Positions 46,311-57,491 of a DNA stretch of 64,000 bases are shown here, piece after piece. The position numbers and the translations under genes are program-made. Source of the DNA: Torreya grandis (taxonomy: Eukaryota > Streptophyta > Pinopsida > Cupressales > Taxaceae). Where the stretch lies: the NCBI GenBank assembly GCA_037957365.1, contig JARHVA010000021.1, positions 7,048,501-7,112,500 on the forward strand, read 5' to 3'. Positions within the stretch are counted from its first letter, which is position 1. Every line of letters begins with the position of its first letter. A model generated the notes under the pieces. That model saw nothing but the letters and a program-made list of their open reading frames with translations, ran no database searches and was not told the DNA's origin.

Positions 46311-46792
46311 TAAGGTAGAATAGAGGTTTATAACCTTGATTGTGCACAAATTGTTCTAAATTTGTTTGTGTAATTTACATTTGATTTTCATCTAGTCGTT
46401 AAAGGGCTAAAAGTCATGTATATATTATTCTATTGATTGTGTGGGTCTTAAAAGAGGTTTAAGCTGATCCTAAGTGGGTTTTTTATAAGATATCCTTTGG
46501 TATAGAAAGAATTGAAATGAAAATAGCACCAAAAATGGGACACTAGCACCATGTCACACTACTATCACTATTTTGATGATAGTGTCCAGGTGGTAGAACC
46601 TAAAGCACTAAGGGCTAGGATGTCAAGAATGAAGGTTTAAGACTACTTTATGGATGTCTAAGGATTATTGTGGCTTACATGAAGGATAGATAAGTGTCTA
46701 AGTAGGCCCTATGATAGGTCTAGGGATAATCTAGGGATGGGTGGTCTGAAGTAGCATTCCTAACACTCAAGTGTCATTTGTATCTGATTACA
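46311..46792 (-). repeat. 5' LTR of the outer gypsy element
   Basis: Homologous to 25344-25434 plus 39978-40359. On the minus strand it begins TGTAATCAGATAC. The inner boundary (46311 or 46328) is uncertain because no clear primer site adjoins it. Confidence 0.75.
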
Positions 46793-48139
46793 TATAGCAA
46801 TAAAAAATAATGATAAATCTCAAAATTATTGTTTTTGCACATGAAGTGAGGATATGGTATGAATAAAATGGTGCAAATTTGTGAATATCATCACTAAGTA
46901 AAATTATTATTGAGCATAAAATAATTATAGACATCTACAAATCATAGGTTCTTGGGAAATAAATTTCATTTAGATTATATTTTATAGTCATACACATTAT
47001 AATGACAAATTTTAATTATCCTACTTGCATTACTATAATTAAAAATAGATAATGTAAAATAAAATAAAAAAAGTGATGCATCTTAACATTGTAAAAAATG
47101 TAACATTGATGTAGAAAATTATGAATATAAGTATGCATTGAATATAAGTTTATAATATGTCATAGATATAATATAGAACAGAACATTTGATTATGTTGTT
47201 ATTGTAATTATAGGTATCATAGCACAAGATCAATAGAATATGTCATTTTCTCCTGACGATATTTTGGTAAGTTGATTAAAAAAATGTGCTCTAATGCAAG
47301 TATCATTTCATAATAGCAAAAAATTGGAAATGTATAGTGACAAGGAAGAGATGTGTTGTACCTTAATAAATATAAATAAAGATGAATCTACACCATAATA
47401 TGCTTCTTTAATTGATGTATTTAATGTAATTTAGTACATATATGTACTTATGCATGCATTTTGTAAATAACACAATTGTTTTTTCTATATTATATTTTCA
47501 TAAAATGTTTTCAAAAACATGCATACAAAATTAGTTATAGTATTACAAGTACACCCATAGTGATATTCACTTATTGCCACAAAATTTTCAGGTTGCTATC
47601 CATATAAATATCATTGTTCTTCTATGTTGGTTACTTTTAGATAGTTACATTTCTACATAATATATTATTTTAATATGAAAAAACAAAGAATATACATACC
47701 ATTTGTAATTATTTTCATATGTAAGGTTATTCCTCACTTTCAAGTACTTAGTTATTTACACTATATATTAATTTCATATTCACAATATTAGACTCAAAAT
47801 AGCGTTTTCAACAAATTAGCATTTAAATTTTCCTTCATGATCATTGCAGACATTCATGGAGAATGAGCAAGAAAATAAAAGAGCCTATTCAAGTTATACA
47901 ATACATAATGATCAAATAAATAAACGTTGTTGACTTAATTATGATGTACAAAAAAATAATTCAACCCCACACTTTGTGGTCTCCTAATTGAACAACCTCA
48001 TAAGAAATTATGTGAAAACATAGATCATCTTTCTTCAATACATGCATATTTCATATGCAAGGAGCTTTATCTAGGGATTTAGACAAGGGTTTTCCATAGT
48101 GAACATACTTATTTTTGATGCATTTTAGAAAACAAAATA
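46793..48139. other. AT-rich stretch before the Helitron coding region
   Basis: No recognisable gene or repeat. Part of it may be the 5' non-coding end of the Helitron, but no TC-initiated terminus can be identified with confidence. Confidence 0.45.
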
Positions 48140-50995
48140 ATCATTTTTTGGCTTTAAATAACATGGACCTAGGTATACAAACTAAAGTTTTATTTAACCT
48201 CACCCAAGTTAAGGAAATGCTCATCACACAGGGTAATCCAATATTGCAAGTAAACCATGCACATGGTGGATAATGAAAATACATAGGCCACACTATTAGT
48301 TTGATTCAAGATATATCTTATATTGTTAAGTGCATGCCACATTGAGCCAAAAATCCTAACATCTTGGTGATAATAAGAATTGGCTCAAAAAACAAACCAT
48401 ATGATTATATTACAAGTAGATCATGTGTCATGTAGGTGCTACAATACAAAATGGAAAATGATGGTCCATATTATAAAGATGTTTAACTTGACCATCAAGA
48501 AATTGTTGCACAGCCATTTCAACCTACTGATATCTCATCTATCCTTCACTAAATTATTGTAGACATGGGAGACATGCAAATCAACAATATAGACTTTGAT
48601 GGGGACACAAATGCAACTACAAATACACATGATTATCAAACATCATATTTTGTATCATCTCTTCCAAATACACAAATAGAAGTAGACCAAATAAGAAATT
48701 ACATAAATAATACCAATAATAGTTTACCACCTATAATGAGTTGGCCAGATTTAAATAGATCACCTATAAATGATTACAATAGAGGGCTTGTTTCTATGGT
48801 ATTTCCTTCTCTTTTCCTAATAGGAATTGCCATGTATCAATAACCCCATATTAGGAAAGTTCAGTTGCATGAATATGTTATGCACTTACTCCGCTACTAG
48901 GATAACTGATTTGGAAGCCATCGACACATTGTTACATCTTATTAAACCTAATGATGTGTCATCGAAGCCAAGGAACATCAATAGTATTTGCAAAGAAGAA
49001 CATTGAGGATAATTTCCCAGCCATAATTTCATACTTTCACTAGCATCTAAAAAAATTACGTAATGCTAATATTATGGATACACTAATACATTTTGAATAA
49101 ACACTTAGAGGGACACGTTCATTTTGGTCCAAGTGCATAAATGAACTAACAGATGCAATCACAAAATTAGGATACCCAACACTGTTCTTCACCTTGAGCG
49201 AAATAGATGCTAAGTGGATAAATCTAAATAAATTAATGATAGACACCCCTTCAACTCTCCCATATAACAGTAGACATTAGAGAAAACAAAATATTATTGA
49301 AAATCCGCATCTTACATCTTCATAGAAGGATAAAATATTTGTAATCTTTCATGAAGAAATCCTAGATAAGCATCTCTATAGCAAGGATTATTGGTATAGG
49401 TATTGATATTGAAATTATAATTCATTAGTCTACTTGCATTAAAAATAACCCTATAAATTCATATTTATCTATTTATATTTCTAAAAACAGGTATGAATGG
49501 GAACATAAAGTATTTGTAGACATCCACAAATTTATATGGTTAGAAAATTTACCCAACATAGATGCATTGAATTGGGAAGACCTTCTTCATGTGGATTTTT
49601 TAAGGATATTCTTTGATCACTACGTGACATAAAAGAATCCACACAAAAATGACATAATCCATGATATAATACACCATTCCATTCTTAATGATCTATGCTT
49701 ACTCATCAGAGATGAAATATTCGATGCCAATGCTCAAAAATATTATGAGGATCTTGTAAATTAGGTCAACATCACACCAAATGCAATGAATCTACACTTT
49801 TATGGAAATGAGGCATTACTCTATAATGTAGATACAAAGCACCTTGGCCATTTAAAGTGATGTCAAGCATGTTTATCAATGATGAAGGTTGTAAAACTTT
49901 ATTTCTAGCACATAATGATGAAATAGTTAACATCCACAATGCAAGCATGTTTTCAATATGGTGTGCAAATGTTGATTTCCAACTAGTTATCTTCTGCCAT
50001 GCCATGATCAAACATATAGAAAAATATGCATCTAAAGTTGAAAACAAATCTAAAAGCTACCACCATACACTAACTAGAATATCAGCTACAGTTGTAGTTG
50101 AACACCCAATAATGATCACATAAAACAAGTTCCTCATAGAAACTATTATCGATCATCACATAGGTGCCCAAGAGACATGCCATGTGCTATAAGAATTACC
50201 TCTGATGGTTATAGTATAACATTCCTTGCTTGGTTTATTGGCAAACAAATCTTCAAAAATGTTTCTAAAAGCACATATGAGGAAGAAAAACTACCAACTT
50301 TCATTGATGTGTATATAAATTGCCCTTATTTTCTAGATAAATTGCCACTCATTAAGGCTTCCTAAACTTGGTCTTTTAACAAACAAATAAAGTGGATGAA
50401 TAGATTAATTCAATAAATTGTTCACACATTCCCTCATTTTTCTATTATACCTCATATTGATTCACCATCATATGAAGCTTTATGTTGGTTAGAGCTCCTA
50501 CTAGACAAACCATTCTATAATAATGAAATGGACATTGGTTTAACTACATATGACATTAGGGAATAAGTCAGAGATTCATACATTCCATGGCATGTTGAGT
50601 GGATCTCTATAGAAGAAAAAAATAATGTGGACTCAAGAAATAATGTTACTGATAGTCAATAAGATTTATAGATGGAAGTGTAAATGCACGAGTAAGAATT
50701 GTTATTGTGCATGCACCCATTAGGCAAAAATAACATAGAAGACATCATCATACTTGGGATTTGTTACTTTTATACCAACCATAACTGGAATCATTTTGAG
50801 TTATTATTCTGCCTACGTACAACAACACCATAGTTTATAGACTCTCAGCACACAACCTCCTATAATATATATGCAGAGTGCACAAGGGAACCACTGCCAA
50901 GTAAGCTATTAGGTAACCAAAAACTGGCCTTCAACATTATTATGTAGCATGCCCCCAAAAAACACACAATATCCACCATTCAAGATGATTATATA
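48140..50995 (+). pseudogene. Helitron Rep protein, truncated before the helicase
   Basis: The translation follows plant Helitron proteins from start to late. Near 48160-48230 it reads NNMDLGIQ and NLTQVKEMLIT. Near 48740-48890 come SWPDLNRSPINDYN and FPSLFLIG (Helitron-like N domain), and near 49100-49250 LRGTRSFWSK and LGYPTLFFTLSEIDAKW. A 91 bp GT-AG intron at 49400-49490 restores KDYWY/RYEWEHKVF. Then come FIWLENLPNIDALNWEDLLH, FSIWCANVDFQLV with KYASKVENKS, GAQETCH and FPHFSIIPHIDSPSYEALCW. The copy is inactive: the H-x-H metal motif reads D-I-H, the first tyrosine of the tyrosine pair reads His (HIEKYASK), and stops occur throughout. The frame ends near GNQKLAFNIIM, just before the Pif1-type helicase, which is missing. 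Confidence 0.9.
49400..49490 (+). other. Intron in the Helitron Rep gene
   Basis: GTATTGATAT at the 5' side and CTAAAAACAG at the 3' side. Removing it joins TATTGGTATAG to GTATGAATGG and restores the conserved YWYRYEW reading. Confidence 0.75.
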
Positions 50996-51006
50996 AGGAA
51001 CAATAG

Positions 51007-51180
51007 GAGCAAGTGAAAGAAAAGATCCCGGGGCAGAAGAAAGAGGGGGAACAACATCATGCGCCTGCAACTGCGACTTATGGTCATACTGAAGAGTCTG
51101 CCGAGAAGAAGGGTTTAATGGATAAAATCAAAGAAAAGCTTCCTGGACATCAGAAGGAGGAAGAGAAAGGGCAATATTGA
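51007..51180 (+). pseudogene. Dehydrin (LEA group 2) C-terminal fragment
   Basis: The frame ending at the TGA 51178-51180 contains a complete dehydrin K-segment, EKKGLMDKIKEKLPG, and upstream a partial one, VKEKIPGQKKEGEQ. They are separated by a short Thr/Ala/His-rich linker (QHHAPATATYGHTEE). The K-segment forms an amphipathic helix on membranes and proteins and defines dehydrins, which accumulate in drought, cold and seed maturation. The N-terminal part, any Y- or S-segments and the start codon are missing: an in-frame TAG lies at 51004 and Helitron sequence begins immediately upstream. About 400 bp downstream are non-coding and richer in G than the flanks, probably the original 3' UTR. 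The fragment is not a functional gene by itself. Confidence 0.93.
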
Positions 51181-51590
51181 CAAGCCACTGGGCTTTTTAT
51201 ACTTGAAACATAATTTTTTGTACCCGTGTTTACTGTTTTAAGTATGTAATGGCATATGATGCGCGTGTTGTTGAATGTAAGGTGTTGTGGATTGTACGGT
51301 GTTGATATTTCTATTATATTAGTAATATAATGGCGATGTTTCTGTAATTGTTGTTCTGTCATTACGCTGATAATACTGCTTTTGCTGTGTTGTTCTCATA
51401 TATCTGTAATGGCGGCAAATGCCTGGAAGGCAAGCGGACTACAAAATCTAAGAGTGAAATTTAACGGCTGCATAAAGCTTTTTTTAGCCTTTAACAGTAA
51501 AATACGTTTTTTTCTTTTTTTCAAGTTCTTCAAAAGACTGTCGGACAGATTGGAGGACTCAATTTTTTTGGATAAATGTCTATGATGTTA
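51181..51590 (+). other. Probable dehydrin 3' UTR and flank
   Basis: Less AT-rich than the flanking DNA, with TG-rich passages (GATGCGCGTGTTGTTGAATG, GGTGTTGTGGATTGTACGG) and no coding signal. It directly follows the dehydrin stop codon in the same orientation. Confidence 0.5.
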
Positions 51591-51591
51591 C

Positions 51592-51834
51592 TTGATAAGA
51601 GCTCCTCTCATTATCATATTAAAACAGGTTCATTCTGAACATTGGGTCTTCAATCAAAGAATTAAAAGGCCTGAAGAATATGGCATAGAGGTGCATCGTG
51701 TGGAGCCGGAAAGAAGGGAAGAAAAGTATAAAATGTTACGAGTTAGTTGTGACTTATTTATTAATGATCATAGAAAGGGCTCTCATACCATTCGATCATC
51801 TCTTGAAAGACATGTTTTAGAAGCTAAGAAATGA
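51592..51834 (+). other. Exon-like open stretch, unidentified
   Basis: An 80-codon open frame with charged composition (QRIKRPEEYGIEVHRVEPER, REEKYKMLRV). It follows an acceptor-like AAAACAG at 51622-51628, so an exon from about 51629 is possible. I recognise no family. It may be part of whatever host segment brought in the dehydrin end, or a chance frame. Confidence 0.25.
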
Positions 51835-51839
51835 AATCC

Positions 51840-53380
51840 TTATTAGAAAACATATCCTTATTAGAAAACAGTGCCTACCATTAGATCAAATATTTAGCGC
51901 TACCACTTATCCATCTGATCAAGATAGGAATGAGCCTTCAATATTGTGAAGGGCAAAGGAAATATGGTACTGAGAATATTAATCATAAATCTTCCAAGAT
52001 GGATGAGCCACCATAAGAGCTATATGTATTGTAGTCTTTATACTTACTAGATGAAGACGACGACGACGACGACGATGTAGGAAGTACTTTATTATGTTTC
52101 AACAATGAAACATGCTTCCCTTTTTTTTTTCTTTTTCTTTCCTAAGATTTGACATTGTGACTTTCTTTACAAATATATGTTGTTCATTATTAGGCCTACT
52201 CACCTTCTTTTAAGAACATATGCTGTTTATTATCAGGGAAACTCATGTATATTATTTTCAAAATAATAAGTTTTGAAAAAATATCTTATAAAAACAATCT
52301 GGGAGACACTATACAATTAAATTATAGTGTGCATTTAAAATTAAGTGAAGTTATGGACCATAATGAGAATTTAGGAAAAGAGGTGAGTACTTAAAACTAT
52401 AATTTGAAAGGGCACCTTAGTTACAAAATCTTGATGGAGTGATGCATATGAATGTGTGCATATTAGAGATCATCTATACTTATGTACTTAGAAGCTGAGA
52501 GTGTTTAATACTAAGAGTGTTTAATATCTTTTATGATCTCTCCATAAATATGTAGTAGGGTCATTCGAGCAAAGGGTTAATTTACTGGACTTTTATTTAG
52601 TTCCCATTTTTCATTTAATATATATAAGCCCAAGTTATTTTCATGTATAAGTATCGAACCTTTTAAAGAAATATAATGTAATTTGTGTGAACTCTTTTAG
52701 AATTGATAAAATTAGTTGTAATGTTTGATTTTTATGCTTTCTTATTTACATTGTGCTTAATTATAATATCTTTCATATTTAAATGGTTTTGTGTTTGATA
52801 AGATATGGAATTAATTCAATATAGTTTGGTGAATCACATTTATATTTTTTATTTCTCTTTTCCATTTTGTTAGCCTATTTTTTTTTCATGAAATAAAATA
52901 GTAAGAATCATTATTATTCACACAAGATCGGTCTCATGCTATAAAAACTTCACATGCTTTTCCTAAAGTGTTATGGTACACTTAGTGGGATTGTATTTAT
53001 AGGTTTAATAATTTCTCATTATTATCTAATATTTTGGGGAGAATCTTAGTTTTATTTACATTTTGAATTAAAATATTATCAGATGATATCGAGTGCTCCA
53101 TTATCAAAATTATAGTATCCGATCGCATAAAAAAGATTGAAACAAGAGCCTTAACTAGAAATAAATGTATTGTTTAACTATTAAAACTCTTTCCAAGGAA
53201 ATGGAGGAATAGGTCTATTCAAATACACACTTATCCCAATTTCAATACCCAATCCACTCCATCGCCAAACAGGGCATTTGCTCTAATTCCCCAAAATATG
53301 AGCTATAATCTTCATGGCTCAGCAAAGAAACCAATTTTTTTTTCATTTATTGATAACCTTACCTTATTTCACTTGGGAAA
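51840..53380. other. AT-rich intergenic stretch
   Basis: Nothing recognisable apart from a short (GAC)n repeat at about 52056-52075. No Helitron 3' terminus (hairpin plus CTRR) could be identified with confidence. Confidence 0.5.
52056..52075. repeat. (GAC)n short repeat
   Basis: About six GAC units, reading GACGACGACGACGACGACGA. Confidence 0.9.
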
Positions 53381-53555
53381 GTTCATGTTAACAAATCTTT
53401 CACGAGTCAAATTTTTTCTTGCTATTTGGTGTAGATGTTTAGCAGATAAAAAACCAGTTCAGAGAGTGCAGGGTCTGGTAAAGCTTCTTCGGAGTCTTGT
53501 CTAGAATTCACAAGGTTAGCCTTTTTCGAATCATCGACAAATTTTATTTTTTTTT

Positions 53556-53784
53556 GGTTCATTCTTTGGTTCAATCAAACGGTTCATCAGTCGATTCAAC
53601 ATTTGTTTAGACCATTGAACCAAAATTTGGTTCAATGTCTTGGTTCAAATCTTGGTTCAACATGTTGGTTCAATGTTTCGGTTCACCCAAAGGGTTCAAC
53701 GCAAGTTCAAAGCCGTGGTTCAATGACCGCTTGAACCTTTGAACCAAAATTTGGTTCAACGGTGGGTTCAAAGAAGCGGTTCAA
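53556..53784. repeat. GGTTCAA-rich array in the 5' LTR
   Basis: About thirteen GGTTCA and three TGAACC occur within 230 bp. They include two copies of a 21 bp palindrome (53615-53635 and 53739-53759) with arms TTGAACCAAA and TTTGGTTCAA around a single A. The same array is in the 3' LTR at 57662-57891. GGTTCAA resembles the RNA polymerase III box B core (GGTTCRA), though the flanking CC is usually absent. Confidence 0.85.
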
Positions 53785-54703
53785 TCACTTGGCTGGCAAA
53801 GACAACCAGGAGGACACCTTGCACGTGGATTGACACCTGGACGGCTTACTGAAAGGCACGTGGACTGGTCACTGACACTTGGACTGTCTGCCGGCTGACA
53901 CTTGGGCTACTGAAAGGCACATTAAAAAAAAAAGCGAAGGGCGAAGATATATCCTTTGGACTTTTTGTCCGAAGGAATTCGGAAGAAGACAAGTCAAGCA
54001 TATAACAAAGTCCTTGGGTTTTTTTCAAAAGGAAGCCGACAAATATAAAGCCAGTGACCAATAAGAGCAAAGAGCCTACAGAGAAGACTAAGTCTGTGGG
54101 AAAAACAAGATGAAAGACAAAGAAGGAATAAAGCTTCCGGTAACATCCCGCTAGCCGTCAAATTTGGACAGCGGGAAGTAATCGTTGGAAGCAAAATAGC
54201 TAAAAAAACCAAAATAAATGAAGTCGACTGTGCAAAAGAATGGAAAATAGATAAACCGTCGAAAGAGATGAATACTGCCAGAAATAGATATACACAGAAA
54301 AACCACAATAGAGCAGATTACATGCAAGGAGTAGGCTATTTTCAAACATCGATCGAAGCTTCAGTTAACAAATTATTAAAAACCTGTTCATATCCAATCA
54401 GCTCATGCATCCGAAGGACTAAATTTAGCTTCAACAGGAGTTTCAAGTCTATATTTGGAGTTGACTAGTCCAGATTTGGAGTTAACCAATTGATCAAACG
54501 TCGCATCCACTAGAAGATTTGCATGCAAAGAAGAGGTGGACAATGGATGACAAGGATGAGTGCGCTTCATCAAACAAAGAAAATTCATGCAAGGAAAAAG
54601 AGAAAAAACATATTTTATTTTAAGGCCAAGAAAAGCTCGACTTAACAAAAGAAGATCTTTCTCTTCAAGTTTCTACACCAATCTTAGGCCTATTGTAATT
54701 TCC

Positions 54704-54710
54704 TATATAA
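54704..54710 (+). promoter_or_regulatory. LTR TATA box
   Basis: TATATAA in the context TTTCCTATATAATGGC, conserved at 59071-59077 in the 3' LTR. A start near 54735 would place the upstream GGTTCAA array in U3. Confidence 0.55.
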
Positions 54711-55402
54711 TGGCTTTCAGCGTTGTTTTAAGGGATCCAATCTCTCTTGGTTAGACCAGACTCTGCCATTAAGAGTTGTGTAACCTTTTCGATCAATAAG
54801 GAGTGTACTTTCAGATTTCAAGCATGGCATAGTGTATATTTCTTCAACAATTTGCATAAGTGGTAGAGTTTTTCTCCCTTCCCAAATTCTATTCGTACCT
54901 AGTGGCTGTATTGTCTTTGTGCAGGCATGTTAAAGTGTTCTTTATTATCTTTCGTTGAGACTATAAGTGGATGTAGGCAGCTGCAAAGTGTCTTTTATCA
55001 GACCTCTCTCCACCATTTCCCTCAGGTTTTAGTCATTGGACCGAACCTCTGCATGAAATACTTATGCACAAGTGATTAATTGAAGTCTAAGGTCTTCCTT
55101 CTCTGTTGTTCGCTCAGTGTTCAAGGTTTTGAGCTGAGTAGGATCATAGTTTCGATGTATCACCCCCTTTTAGGTAGGATTTCCCTTTAAGTTTCTCCTT
55201 CTCCCTTTCCCATGGTAGTCAGCAGCATAGAGTAGGAATCCTAATTGATACTTAATACAGGAACTAGCCTTCTCTGGAGGTTCTTCTCACTATTGAGGCA
55301 CCCATCCTTGTGAGGAGATCTCATTGTTTCAGCAGGATAGAGGACTGGTCGTTTTGCACATGTCTTCGAATCAGGGCACAACTCTAGGTTGACAACAATT
55401 TT

Positions 55403-55420
55403 TGGCACGCCTGGTGGGAC
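55403..55420 (+). other. Primer-binding site
   Basis: TGGCACGCCTGGTGGGAC, one base different from the primer site of the giant-LTR element on the other strand (34684-34701). Confidence 0.85.
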
Positions 55421-55563
55421 TCATTTTTCCTGGTTTTTATGAAATCACAGTTATAGCAGTGTTCTTCAAGAAGTATTTAGTGACTCCAAGCTCAAGCAGT
55501 TGCTTCTAATAGTTCAGGATAGCTTCCATGTAAGTCTATTTTTATTATTGCGAATGAATTTTG

Positions 55564-57195
55564 ATGGCTATGTATGGAGAGAATTGTTATGTTATATTTC
55601 CTTATCAGCCCAATGAGGGATCATACCAGCCTAGTCAGGGTATCTATGAGCCTAATCAGCCTTATCAAGGTTATTATCAAAGCTATGTTGAGCCTTATCA
55701 AGTTTCTCATGATCCTTATTATCAAGAACATGACTCTTACCTTCCTAGTAATCCATATCAGTCTCAGGATCAGATTTCATCTTCCCCATATGGCTATGAT
55801 GTTACATTTGAGCAGTATTGCCTTCAAGAAAAAATGAATGAAATAGAGCTCAGAATATTGGCATATGCAAGAAAGGTTTGTTCTAACTCTCAGTATGAGG
55901 AAATAACTGGTCTATTTTGAAACGTGTCTAATGATCTAGAAGAGATAAATGGACTATGTATTCTTGCATTAGAAAAAATGGAGGCTTGGGAATGACAGAG
56001 AATCGAGTTACATGAATTGTCTACAAAAGGCTATGGTGCTTCTTATTCTTATGAAACTCTTAACCATGCCCAGTATGTGCCAAAGGAGCTTCCGAGTTGG
56101 AGTCACGAGCCTAATCAAAAGCCTATTCAAGTGGCTATTTATGATACTAGACCTTCCTATAGTCCCATCATTACCTAACCAATCATCCCTCAAGCTCAGG
56201 GTGTCCAGGTGGACAAGCAGGGTCCAAACTTTGATGAGGTAATGGCCAAGTGGAAGGAACATAATACAGAGGTTTTTAAGAATTTCTCTTCCCCCCTCCA
56301 AAACTCCTTAGATGATTCCTTTTCCCTCAAGATTCCAAAGTCTGATCATGATCAGTCTCCCATGCTTCATTTTCCCTCTCAAACAAGTGAATTTCATCAC
56401 CCTCCCGCCATCACCCTTCCTCAAGAAGACCCTGTTCTTCAGAGTATTGAGAAAGAAGTTGCAGCTACAGGTTAGGTTCTTGCAGAATGTGTAGAGAATG
56501 CTTCAAAAGTGTTTAAGGAGGAAATTCCTATTGATACTTCTCTTGAGGTTGTAATTGAGCATCCAATTATAACTGAGAGTGGGAAGACTGATCTTGATGT
56601 GGATGAACTTCAAAAGATGTTGGTACAAATGGGAGTCATACATGAGTTATAGGGATCTCCTATTGAGAAGGATCCAGATAGCGTGACAATGAATTCAATT
56701 CAAATAGACCAAAATGAGGAACAAAAATATGATTGGCAGTTGTACCTTGAGCCTCTACCAGAGATTGAAGAGCTTTGTACATATATGTTGGCTATTGAAG
56801 AGAATGTTTATGAGAAGCTTGATCAAGAATCACCTATTCAAGATCCCATTATAGATTGGGTTGCATATTCAAAGCTCCTTGAAGAGCTGGATGAACTCGC
56901 AACAGTCAACAAGAAGGACGTGGCCACTCAAGAACCATGCATAAATGGGGTATCACTTGACATGGTGATAGATGACAAGCAATCCGAGAACAATCAGGAA
57001 ATACTTGGTGAGTTTATCTTTATTGGTGACTAGTTTGTTGTTGATGACTCATTCAAGAAAGTGCTAATACAGTTGGTCGACAAGGCAACTGCCTCATCAA
57101 AGGTTATGACTAACAAACATCTTGCCTTGCAAATTGTACCACCTCTCGAAAGGAGTGAGTTCAAGAATTTTCCATTTGATCCAGGTGGATCGTAA
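55564..57195 (+). pseudogene. Unidentified Tyr/Gln/Pro-rich to acidic protein of the LTR element
   Basis: One frame runs from the ATG at 55564 to the TAA at 57193 (543 residues). It is broken only by single stop codons at 55918, 55993, 56176, 56473, 56650 and 57031, with no frameshift. Residues about 10-80 are a low-complexity run of Tyr, Gln, Pro and Ser with loose repeats of the type YQPNEGSYQPSQGIYEPNQP. The middle is Ser/Pro-rich (LQNSLDDSFSLKIPKSDHDQ). The last third is acidic and hydrophobic (YLEPLPEIEELCTYMLAIEE, KLLEELDELATVNKKD). I recognise no gag, zinc-knuckle or protease motif. Its position after the primer site is that of gag, so a very diverged gag or an accessory protein is possible. 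The function is unknown. Confidence 0.6.
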
Positions 57196-57491
57196 CTTAT
57201 CATGGTTAACTAGGTTATTTTAGTTGTTTTTACTTTCCTCCAAGTGCTGTAAAGGCACGGTAGTTTGCTTCAGTTTTGTTTAATAAGTGCTTGTTTTCAC
57301 ATTTGATTTTAGTTAGTTTTCTACTTTTGTGTGTTTCCCTTCTTATTTTGAAGGAGGTTATTACAACAATGATCAGAGCAAATATTTTTTTCGATCCAAA
57401 ATTGGATTCACCATCAAAAAATTTGAATAGCATTTATACATGGCCTGGGCCATCAAGCATAGCAGGCATGCTTCCCGCTGAGTCACCAGAA

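Larger units (their letters stand above)
25344..46792 (-). mobile_element. Outer Ty3/gypsy-type element, old, interrupted by a nested insertion
   Basis: The direct repeats are 46311-46792 (5' LTR in element orientation) and a split copy made of 25344-25434 plus 39978-40359 (3' LTR). The 3' LTR copy was cut by the 14.5 kb insertion. Minus orientation follows from a purine tract on that strand adjoining 40359 and from protease-like coding on the minus strand (44367-44582). Possible target duplications are TTTAG (25339-25343) and TATAG (46793-46797), one mismatch. The LTR repeats differ at many positions, so the element is old. Apart from gag/protease-like remnants the 6 kb interior is decayed. 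Confidence 0.7.
53386..55397 (+). repeat. 5' LTR (2012 bp)
   Basis: Starts TGTTAACAAATCTTTCACG and ends GGTTGACAACA. It contains the GGTTCAA array (53556-53784), two CACGTGG G-box-like sites (near 53823 and 53860) and a TATA box (54704). Confidence 0.95.

Noticed and set aside
51592..51834. Candidate full gene downstream of the dehydrin fragment
   Set aside because: Only one short open stretch with a possible acceptor site; no start, donor or family match. Reported only as an exon-like stretch with low confidence.
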